Positions 57,380 through 64,000 of a stretch of 64,000 nucleotides of DNA are shown in pieces. Each line of letters begins with the position of its first letter. Position 1 is the stretch's first letter. A model generated the notes under the pieces. The model was given only the letters and a program-made list of their open reading frames with translations. It did not search any database and was not told the DNA's origin. This stretch comes from Anaerolineales bacterium (lineage in GTDB: Bacteria; Chloroflexota; Anaerolineae; 4572-78; J111): positions 14,046 through 78,045 of the forward strand of contig JACKAU010000024.1 of NCBI GenBank assembly GCA_020634855.1. Direction: 5' to 3'. A program made the position numbers and the translations under genes.

Positions 57380-58879
57380 ATGGCCGACCACATACTGTCA
57401 ATGTCTAACATTAGTAAAAACTTTGCCGGCGTCCACGCGCTGCGAGGCGTATCGTTCGATCTTTACCCCGGCGAAGTGCATGCCCTTTTGGGCGAAAACG
57501 GCGCCGGTAAATCGACGCTGATCAAGATTATCACCGGCGTTCACCAACCTGATGGCGGTGAAATTACCCTCAACGGCCGGCAAATTCAATTGGCCAACCC
57601 TCTGGAATCTCGCCGGCTAGGCATTGCCGCCATTTATCAAGAACCAAGCCTCTTTCCCGATTTGGATATTGCCGAAAATATCTTCGTTGGTCGCCAGCCG
57701 ACCCGCGCCGGCGGCCAGGTCGCCTGGTCGGATATGTACCGAGAGGCAAGTAAGCTGCTCGACTCTTTAGGCGTCCATCTTGAGCCTAAAACCAAGGCCC
57801 GCCATCTCAGCGTGGCCCAGCAGCAGATGGTTGAGATTGCCCGGGCGCTATCGGTGCAGGCCAAGATTTTGATCATGGATGAGCCGACCTCCTCGCTCAC
57901 CCTGGCCGAGGTAGACGATTTGTTTCGCATCGTCAGGCAGTTGCGCCAGGCCGGTACGGCCATCGTCTTCATCTCCCACCGGCTGGAAGAACTGTTCGAA
58001 CTGGCCGACCGGGTGACCGTTTTGCGCGACGGCGCGTATGTCGATACCAAACTGATCGCCGATGTAACCACCGAAAGCCTGATCCAAATGATGGTCGGCC
58101 GCCAACTGGCCGATCTCTTTCCCAAGCTGGCCGTCGAGGCTGGGGAGGTGGCGCTTCAGGTCGAGGGCTTGAGTCGCGACGGCGCGTTTCAGGATGTCTC
58201 CTTTGAACTGCACCGGGGCGAGATTTTGGGCATGGCCGGCCTGGTCGGGGCCGGTCGCACCGATGTGGCGCGAGCGATTTTTGGCGTAGACGCCGTATCC
58301 GGCGGCACGATCAAAATCAACGGTCAACCGGTAACCATCACCGGCCCGCAAAAAGCGATGCAACTGGGCCTGGCCTACGTGCCGGAAGACCGGCAGCATC
58401 ACGGCCTGATTTTGCCAATGCGCATCTCCGACAACATCACCTTGCCCATTTTGTCTGAGTTTGCCAAACAGGGCTGGCTCAATACCGATCAAGAACAGCA
58501 GTCTGCTGCCGTGTCGGCGACGCAAATGGAGGTTAAAGCTGCCGGGTTGTGGCAGCGGGTACGCGAGCTGTCGGGCGGCAATCAACAGAAGGTAGTGCTG
58601 GCCAAATGGCTGGCCACCAAACCCCGCATTTTGATTTTAGATGAACCCACCCGGGGCATCGACGTCGGTACCAAAGCCGCCGTTCACGGCTTGATGAGCG
58701 AACTGGCCGCTCAAGGGATGGCGATTCTCATGATCTCCTCAGAACTGCCGGAAATTTTAGGCATGAGCGACCGCATTTTGGTGATGCGCGAAGGGCGCTT
58801 GACCGGCCACTTCAGCCGGGCCGAAGCGACCCAGGAAAAAATTATGCTGGCCGCTACTCAGGCCGTGGAGCAGGTGTAA
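57380..58879 (+). CDS. Sugar ABC transporter ATP-binding protein (double ATPase, RbsA/RhaT type)
   Basis: 499 residues with two fused nucleotide-binding domains. The first has Walker A GENGAGKSTLIKIITG, Q-loop YQEPSLFPDL, signature LSVAQQQMVEIARAL and Walker B ILIMDEPTSSL. The second has a degenerate Walker A (GLVGAGRTDVARAIFG), ELSGGNQQKVVLAKWL and ILILDEPTRGIDVG. This asymmetry is typical of the monosaccharide (CUT2) family. It powers the two permeases encoded immediately downstream; the stop is one base before the first permease ATG. Confidence 0.95.
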   Translation: MADHILSMSNISKNFAGVHALRGVSFDLYPGEVHALLGENGAGKSTLIKIITGVHQPDGGEITLNGRQIQLANPLESRRLGIAAIYQEPSLFPDLDIAENIFVGRQPTRAGGQVAWSDMYREASKLLDSLGVHLEPKTKARHLSVAQQQMVEIARALSVQAKILIMDEPTSSLTLAEVDDLFRIVRQLRQAGTAIVFISHRLEELFELADRVTVLRDGAYVDTKLIADVTTESLIQMMVGRQLADLFPKLAVEAGEVALQVEGLSRDGAFQDVSFELHRGEILGMAGLVGAGRTDVARAIFGVDAVSGGTIKINGQPVTITGPQKAMQLGLAYVPEDRQHHGLILPMRISDNITLPILSEFAKQGWLNTDQEQQSAAVSATQMEVKAAGLWQRVRELSGGNQQKVVLAKWLATKPRILILDEPTRGIDVGTKAAVHGLMSELAAQGMAILMISSELPEILGMSDRILVMREGRLTGHFSRAEATQEKIMLAATQAVEQV

Positions 58880-58880
58880 C

Positions 58881-59893
58881 ATGACCACTCAACCATCGAC
58901 CGCACCCCGCCAATCGATTTTTCTAATTCTGGCTCGATCCCGCGAGATCGGTATCTCTATTTTTATCGTGCTGCTGATCATCCTCGTCAGCCTGCGCAGT
59001 CCCAACTTTTTAAGTTTGGAGAATTTTCGAGACATTCTGCTCAATATCTCCATTCTGGCCATCGTGGCCTTGGCCCAGACAATGGTCATTATCACCCGAG
59101 GCATCGACCTGTCGGTAGGGTCGATGATTGGGTTGGTGGCGATGATGGTTTCGTTTGTGGTTGTCGAGCATCAGACTATGTCGCCTTGGCTGGCGCTGCT
59201 GTTAGGCATGGCTATCGGCTGTATGTTGGGCTGTTTCAACGGGTTCATTATTACCGTCGGCGGCGTCCCGCCGATCATCGCGACGTTGGGGACGCTGAGT
59301 ATTTATCGGGGGACGGTGTTTCTCTACAGTCAGGGTACCTGGGTCAACGCCTTCGAAATGCCGCAGAGCTTCAAACTGTTGGCCAAAGGCACGCCGCTCG
59401 GGTTGCCGAACCTGGTCATCTTCGCGCTGGTCATCGCCGCCATCATCTACTACTTTCTCAACTATACCCGCCCGGCCGGGACATCTATGCCGTCGGCAGC
59501 AACCCCGATGCGGCTCAGGTGGCCGGTATCCGGGTGCAGCGCATCATTTTTATGGTCTATGTCATTTCCGGGGTGCTATGCGGGTTGGCGGGGGTGTTGT
59601 GGGCCTCGCGCTTTGAGGCCGCGCAGACGAACACCGCCCTCGGTTTCGAACTGCAAACGGTGGCCGCTTCGGTGGTCGGTGGGGTCAATATTTTTGGCGG
59701 CAGCGGCACGGTGTCCGGGGTGTTGTTGGGCGCGTTGCTGTTGGGCATTATCAATAATGCGTTGACCCTCGTCCGTATCTCGCCGTTCTGGCAGTTGGCG
59801 GCGCAGGGCGCGCTGATTTTGCTGGCGGTGATTGTCGACTCGGTCATTCTGCGCCGCTTGCAGCGCACGCTCACGGTGAGGAAAACGGCATGA
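58881..59893 (+). CDS. Sugar ABC transporter permease, interrupted by a one-base frameshift
   Basis: BPD_transp_2-type permease (CUT2). The first 200 residues read in one frame (SLRSPNFLSLENFRDILLNISILAIVALAQTMVIITRGIDLSVGSMIGL, GFIITVGGVPPIIATLGTLSIYRG) up to IIYYFLNYTRP. The conserved continuation GRDIYAVGSNPDAAQVAGIRV and NIFGGSGTVSGVLLGALLLGIINNAL is in another frame. The switch lies in CCCGGCCGGG at 59471-59480, where one extra G would restore a normal permease of about 337 residues. It may be a sequencing error or a recent inactivation; the flanking genes are intact. The end overlaps the next gene by four bases (ATGA). Confidence 0.85.
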
Positions 59894-61869
59894 CCAATCA
59901 AATTGACACCCAACCTCAAAAAGCCGTCTCATTTCAGCCGCCGAAACCATCGCTGGCGACCACCTTTTTGCGCTGGGAGTGGTTGCTGGTGGCCTTGATT
60001 ATTGTAGTCAGCTTGATCAATATCATGCTGTCGCCTTTTTTCTTGCAAGCCAACAACCTGTTTAGAACCGCCTCCGATTTTATGGAGTTGGGCCTGATGA
60101 TGCTGCCGATGGTGTTCATCATCATCACCGGCAATATCGATTTGTCGGTGGCCTCGATGCTGGGCATGTGCGCCTCGTTTATGGGCTGGTTGTTCAACAA
60201 CGGCTGGAACATCTGGGCAGCGGCCGGCGCGGCCCTGGTTTTGGGCGGTCTGGCCGGTTTGCTCAACGGCTATCTCATCGCCAAGGTGCGACTGCCGGCC
60301 CTGGTGGTGACGCTGGGTACGTTTGCTTTTTATCGCGGCGTGGCTTACGTATTGCTGGGCGACCAAGCCGCGCGCGGCTATCCGCCCGCCTTCACCTATC
60401 TGGGACAGGGTAAGTTGGGCAACACGCCGGTGCCGTTTTCGCTGCTGCTGTTTGCCGTGCTGGCTGTAATTTTTGGCTTGGTGCTGCACAAAACCATTTT
60501 TGGCCGCTACCTGTATGCCATCGGTAATAATGAAGAAGCCTGTCGCTTCGCCGGCGTGGCGGTCGATCGGATCAAGATGATCATTTTTGTCGTGTCCGGC
60601 TTGATGGCGGCCTTGGCCGGTATTGTGCTGGCTTCCCGCTTCGGCAGCACCCGGCCCGATATCGGCCTGGGGTTGGAGTTGGATGTCATTACCGCCACCG
60701 TCCTGGGCGGTATCGATATTTTCGGCGGCAGCGGCACGATGATCGGCGCGGTGCTGTCGCTGATTTTGATCGGGATAATGCGCTTTGGCATGAGCCTGGT
60801 CAACATTCAAGGCCAGGTTCAGAGCATCGCCATCGGGTTCTTGCTGATTCTGGCGATTTTATTGCCCTATGTCGGCCGCAAGCTATCGAGCGGCGGCCTG
60901 CGCCTGACCGGCAGCACCATATTTTCGACGGTCGTGGCCGTGGGGCTAGTGGTGCTGTTTGGCGGCTTCTTCTCCTGGTCACGCGCGCCCATCTTAGTCA
61001 CCCCGACCCCGACGCCGCGCCCGCCCACGCCGACGGCCACCCAGGCGATTGTCTTGCAAGCGACGCCCACGCCCGCGGCTATCCCCCCCACGCCGACGCC
61101 GCGCCCTTCCGCCACGCCGACGATGACTCCATTGCCGGGCGCCGTTGTCGAACCTGAAAACGCAGCCAGCCCTACCCCCACCGAGCCGCCGCGACCGGAA
61201 GAGGATATGATCGATATTCCGGCCGGTTCCTTTACGATGGGCAGCGACTCCGGCGAACCGAATGAAGGCCCGGCCCAGACCATCGACCTGCCGGCCTACG
61301 CCATCGACCGCTTTGAGGTGACCAACGATGATTTTGCGCTCTTTGTCGCGGCGACCGGCTATCAGACCGAAGCCGAGGCCAAGGGATCGAATAAAACCTG
61401 GCAGTCCTATACCGAGGGTAACGGCAATCACCCGGTTGTCAAAGTCACCTGGCAGGATGCGACGGCGTTCTGCGAATGGCTCGACAAGCGCCTGCCGACC
61501 GAAGCCGAGTGGGAAAAAGCGGCGCGCGGGCCTGAAGGGCTGCTCTATCCCTGGGGCGACGCCTACGAAAGCGGTCGCGCCAACCTGAAGGATACCGGTA
61601 TTCGCGGCACCGTGGCTGTGGGCAGTTTTGCCACGGGCGCCAGCCCCTACGGTGTGGAAGATATGGCCGGCAACGTCTGGGAATGGACCGCCGATGCGTT
61701 TGAAGCCTATCCCAACAGTAGTTATCAAGACCCGTTCTACGGCGACACCCTGCGAGTCACCCGTGGCGGCGGCTGGTTTGATGAGGAAGCTCAAGCACGC
61801 GCCACCAACCGTTCCGCGGCGGCCCCTGATGCGGCCAACGATGATCTGGGCTTTCGCTGTGTCCGGTGA
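59890..61869 (+). CDS. Sugar ABC permease fused to an FGE-sulfatase-fold domain
   Basis: 659 residues. Residues 25-335 are a complete CUT2 permease (ITGNIDLSVASMLGMCASF, LNGYLIAKVRLPALVVTLGTFAFYRG, IFGRYLYAIGNNEEACRFAGVAV, DIFGGSGTMIGAVLSLILIG). One extra TM helix (about 342-361, STVVAVGLVVLFGGFFSW) and a PTPTPRP linker (about 367-440) follow. Residues 445-659 are an FGE-sulfatase/SUMF1 domain (IPAGSFTMGSDSGEPNE, IDRFEVTNDDFALFV, PVVKVTWQDATAFCEWLDKRLPTEAEWEKAARG, YPWGD, NVWEWTAD, RVTRGGGWFDE, LGFRCV). The catalytic Cys pair of true formylglycine-generating enzyme is absent. The extra helix should place the domain outside the cell, where it may bind the ligand or glycans. Confidence 0.9.
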   Translation: MTNQIDTQPQKAVSFQPPKPSLATTFLRWEWLLVALIIVVSLINIMLSPFFLQANNLFRTASDFMELGLMMLPMVFIIITGNIDLSVASMLGMCASFMGWLFNNGWNIWAAAGAALVLGGLAGLLNGYLIAKVRLPALVVTLGTFAFYRGVAYVLLGDQAARGYPPAFTYLGQGKLGNTPVPFSLLLFAVLAVIFGLVLHKTIFGRYLYAIGNNEEACRFAGVAVDRIKMIIFVVSGLMAALAGIVLASRFGSTRPDIGLGLELDVITATVLGGIDIFGGSGTMIGAVLSLILIGIMRFGMSLVNIQGQVQSIAIGFLLILAILLPYVGRKLSSGGLRLTGSTIFSTVVAVGLVVLFGGFFSWSRAPILVTPTPTPRPPTPTATQAIVLQATPTPAAIPPTPTPRPSATPTMTPLPGAVVEPENAASPTPTEPPRPEEDMIDIPAGSFTMGSDSGEPNEGPAQTIDLPAYAIDRFEVTNDDFALFVAATGYQTEAEAKGSNKTWQSYTEGNGNHPVVKVTWQDATAFCEWLDKRLPTEAEWEKAARGPEGLLYPWGDAYESGRANLKDTGIRGTVAVGSFATGASPYGVEDMAGNVWEWTADAFEAYPNSSYQDPFYGDTLRVTRGGGWFDEEAQARATNRSAAAPDAANDDLGFRCVR

Positions 61870-61925
61870 TTAACCCCAATTATCTGATTTGAGCCGGCAA
61901 TGTTATAATCACGCGGCTGCTTCAA

Positions 61926-62010
61926 GTTGCGGAGTAAGGAGTAAGAAGTAGGAAGTAAGGCGTAAGGGCAAAATCCTGTTACTCTAATCCCTACTCCTTA
62001 CTCCCTGCAT
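61926..62010. repeat. Inverted repeat of GGAGTAAGGAGTA units
   Basis: GCGGAGTAAGGAGTAAGAAG (from 61929) on the left is mirrored by TCCCTACTCCTTACTCCCTGC (61988-62008) on the right. It is part of the 400-base gap before the binding-protein gene, which holds no gene. Confidence 0.5.
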
Positions 62011-62036
62011 AAGACCGTTTATTTATAACTGCAACT

Positions 62037-62144
62037 CAATGTCATTAAGTTAGTGACTGGCGCTAGCCCCCTAACCCCCCAGAGGGGGGAATTTGACTTC
62101 TTGCCCCCCTTTGGGGGGCCGGGGGGCTTAACTTAATGACATTG
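62037..62144. repeat. Cruciform-like palindromic element with C6/G6 hairpins
   Basis: Outer arms CAATGTCATTAAGTTA (62037-62052) and TAACTTAATGACATTG (62129-62144), inner arms AGCCCCC/GGGGGCT (62065-62071, 62122-62128), and two small hairpins CCCCCC-AGA-GGGGGG (62075-62089) and CCCCCC-TTT-GGGGGG (62104-62118). It resembles the highly repeated CCCCCTAACCCCCC-type intergenic elements of several phyla. It lies between the fused permease and the binding protein, where it may set differential expression. Confidence 0.7.
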
Positions 62145-62269
62145 GCTAGCAACTTGGCTTGTAATAAAGAGGAGGTGCGCCATATAAAAATAATATTTGC
62201 AACGAAGCAATGGGTAGACCAACGTAATCGCTCACCAAAATCAAATAAATAACTTTAGGAGGATCTGAA

Positions 62270-63736
62270 GTGAATCAAATATCAATGAAGAAAATTTTTA
62301 TACTAATGATGCTTTTGGGGCTGCTGGCCCTGCCGACTGCGGCTCTAGCCCAGGACCCCACCGCTGAACCGACGGCCGAACCGACGGCTGAAGCGACCGC
62401 CGAAATGATGGAAGAGGCGATGCCGACCGAAGAAGCCATGCCCACTGAAGAAGCGATGCCCACCGCCGAAGCGACCGCCGAGAGTGACGGCGCGATGATG
62501 GACGAGGGCGCGATGGCTGTCGCCTGTGATGAAGATTACAGCGTTCAGGCCGACGACTGGCTGAGTAAAATTGCCGATAAATTCTACGGCGATGTCCTGG
62601 CCTACCCGGCCATTGTCGACGCCACCAACGCGGCGGCTGCGGCCGGCGGCAACTATGACGTCATTGACAACGCCGACGTCATCGAACCCGGCTGGACCCT
62701 GTGTATCCCCACCGCCGATGACGCCCAGGCCCTGCTCTCCGGCGAAATGTCGGCCGGTTCTGCTGCGCCCGCCGCAGGCGAAACAACCATGGCCGAAGGC
62801 GAAGCCGCCATGACCGAAGGCGCTTATAACTTTGTCCTCGTGCCCAAGAATCTGGGCAACCCCTACTTTGACACCGCCAACACCGGCGCGCAAGAAGCCG
62901 CGGCCGAGTTGGGCGTTAACGTGACCTACCAAGGCTCCGCCACCGCCGACGCGACCGAGCAAATTCAACTGCTCAACTCGCTCATTGCCCAGCAGGTTAA
63001 CGGCTTGGCGGTTTCGGCCAATGACTCCGACGCGCTGGTCCCGACCGGGGCTGAAGCCATCGCGGCCGGGATTCCGGTGGTTAGTTGGGACGCCGAAATT
63101 GCTCCCGGCGGCCGCACCCTGCACGTCCTCCAAGCCGTATCCGAAGATATCGGGCGCGGCCAGATTCAACTCATCTCTGACCTGATCGGCGGCGAAGGCC
63201 AAATCGCCATCCTCAGCGCCACCTCCACTGCCCCCAACCAGAACGAGTGGATTATGTGGATGCAGGATGAATTGACCAAGCCGGAATACGCCAACATCGA
63301 GTTGGTGGCGACCGTCTACGGCGATGACGAAGACGAAAAGAGCTACAACGAAGCCCAAGGGCTGATGAAAACCTATCCCGACCTGAAGGGTATCATCTCC
63401 CCGACCACCGTCGGTATCGCCGCCGCGGCCCGCGCGGTGCAAGATGCCGGCAAAGTCGGTGAAGTGATGGTCACCGGCCTCGGCACCCCGAACCAAATGC
63501 GTGAGTACGTCAAGAGCGGCGCTTCACCCGCGTTCGCGCTGTGGAACCCTGGCGATCTGGGCTACCTGGCCATTTACGCCCTCAACGCCCTTGCTTCCGG
63601 CGACATCACCGGCGCCCCCGGCGATACCTTCGAAGCCGGTAAGCTCGGCTCCTACACCGTTGACGAAGACGGCGTCGTCCTCCTTGGTCCGCCCACGGTC
63701 TTCAACGCCGACAATATTGACAATTTCGATTTCTAA
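62270..63736 (+). CDS. Sugar-binding protein (RhaS-like) with LysM-like N-terminal domain
   Basis: 488 residues from GTG 62270 with AGGAGG 7 bases upstream. The signal peptide is KKIFILMMLLGLLALPTAALAQ with no lipobox. An acidic low-complexity stretch (EPTAEPTAEATAE, EEAMPTEEAMP) is followed by a LysM-like domain at about 83-155 (CDEDYSVQADDWLSKIADKFYGD, NADVIEPGWTLCIP). Residues 185-488 are a type-I periplasmic-binding-protein fold (FVLVPKNLGNPYFDTANTGAQEAA, VYGDDEDEKSYNEAQGLMKTYPDLKGIISPTTVGIAAAARAV) that closely recalls rhamnose-binding RhaS. It supplies the upstream permeases; the LysM-like part may tether it to the wall, replacing the usual lipid anchor (inference). Confidence 0.9.
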   Translation: MNQISMKKIFILMMLLGLLALPTAALAQDPTAEPTAEPTAEATAEMMEEAMPTEEAMPTEEAMPTAEATAESDGAMMDEGAMAVACDEDYSVQADDWLSKIADKFYGDVLAYPAIVDATNAAAAAGGNYDVIDNADVIEPGWTLCIPTADDAQALLSGEMSAGSAAPAAGETTMAEGEAAMTEGAYNFVLVPKNLGNPYFDTANTGAQEAAAELGVNVTYQGSATADATEQIQLLNSLIAQQVNGLAVSANDSDALVPTGAEAIAAGIPVVSWDAEIAPGGRTLHVLQAVSEDIGRGQIQLISDLIGGEGQIAILSATSTAPNQNEWIMWMQDELTKPEYANIELVATVYGDDEDEKSYNEAQGLMKTYPDLKGIISPTTVGIAAAARAVQDAGKVGEVMVTGLGTPNQMREYVKSGASPAFALWNPGDLGYLAIYALNALASGDITGAPGDTFEAGKLGSYTVDEDGVVLLGPPTVFNADNIDNFDF

Positions 63737-63752
63737 AGTATAGGATTATCAA

Positions 63753-63791
63753 AAAAGGTGACAGTCATTAATCCGGTGACTGTCACCTTTT
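63753..63791 (+). terminator. GTGACAGTCA hairpin after the binding-protein gene
   Basis: AAAAGGTGACAGTCA (63753-63767) and TGACTGTCACCTTTT (63777-63791) form a perfect 15-base stem with a 9-base loop, ending in TTTT. It is a compact member of the GTGAC-N-GTCAC family and may also act as the transcription terminator 17 bases after the stop. Confidence 0.6.
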
Positions 63792-63804
63792 GAACGGCGT
63801 AACT

Positions 63805-63952
63805 CATAACGTAAAGCCATAACCCAATTTTTACCACAGAGGACACAAAGTAGGCCCAAAGTTCTTAGAGATTTTTCTTGGTGTTCTTGGCGCCTTCTCC
63901 GTGCCCTTTGTGGTGAAATATTATGGGTTGTGGCTTCGTCGCTTTACGTACG
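63805..63952. repeat. Nested inverted-repeat element (ACCACAGAGGACACAAAG type)
   Basis: TTACCACAGAGGACACAAAG (63831-63850) is mirrored imperfectly by CTCCGTGCCCTTTGTGGTGAA (63897-63917), and outside it GTAAAGCCATAACCCA by TGGGTTGTGGCTTCG and a TTTACG. It looks like a non-autonomous mobile or palindromic intergenic element. No gene is seen from 63737 to the end of the window. Confidence 0.5.
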
Positions 63953-64000
63953 ACGCCATATGCGCATTGATTAATTATTTCCTTAGAGATACCTTATCCT

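Noticed and set aside
59929..60810. A 293-residue minus-strand frame opposite the fused permease
   Set aside because: His/Gln-rich composition comes from antisense reading of the TM-rich permease; no family resemblance.
62345..63496. A 383-residue minus-strand frame opposite the sugar-binding protein
   Set aside because: It is the antisense of a GC-rich real gene with a signal peptide and a conserved fold on the plus strand; no ribosome site or domain.

Overview
The window looks like a chromosomal segment of a Chloroflexota bacterium, probably from the Anaerolineae side of the phylum. The reasons are the long GAF/PAS sensor kinases, secreted proteins with Pro/Thr-rich PTPT or PTTEP linkers, a CinA-C/nucleotidyltransferase fusion, moderate GC content and Gram-positive-like Shine-Dalgarno sites. 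This placement is inferred from gene content only, since no rRNA or tRNA gene was seen.

Layout. 1-5135: the end of a multi-GAF histidine kinase and a coupled response regulator with a degenerate kinase-like middle domain. 5208-7468 (minus): a NodU/CmcH-type carbamoyltransferase with two tiny membrane proteins. 7849-10407 (minus): a hypothetical protein and topA. 10596-16664 (plus): a PfkB kinase, recF, an OmpR-type regulator with its histidine kinase, and murE. 16661-23247 (minus): msrA, a secreted glycosidase-like protein whose tail is frameshifted, uvrA, and a four-helix-bundle gene flanked by inverted repeat tracts. 23607-25292: a PHP-domain protein and one or two tiny membrane or secreted proteins. 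25517-27774: a glmS ribozyme followed by glmS. 27775-28620: an hsdM remnant and a palindromic repeat array.

28964-40385 is the most unusual part. A textbook sigma-54 promoter drives seven genes: two paralogous proteins with acidic/aromatic leaders and glycine-rich segments, a gluzincin-type metallopeptidase, a 565-residue unknown, an AOS-type PLP enzyme, a two-PG-binding-domain aspzincin-like peptidase with an acidic leader of its own, and an amidohydrolase. The operon is followed by its own rpoN and a sigma-54 activator. It reads as a self-contained, separately regulated system of unknown function.

40411-49270 (minus): an Rph-like swivelling phosphotransferase with a coupled membrane protein, a small excisionase-like DNA-binding protein, and a NarX/NarL-type two-component system. 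49386-54607 (minus): a subtilisin-like lipoprotein, a tyrosine recombinase and pyrG. 54873-56370 (plus): a zinc-ribbon protein and the CinA-C/nucleotidyltransferase fusion. 56594-63736 (plus): a rhamnose-type sugar ABC transporter with a DeoR regulator. In this transporter one permease is frameshifted, the other is fused to an FGE-sulfatase-fold domain, and the binding protein carries a LysM-like domain.

Intergenic regions are rich in dispersed palindromes, including a GTGAC-N-GTCAC family present three times. Many promoters share the extended -10 TGCTATAAT.
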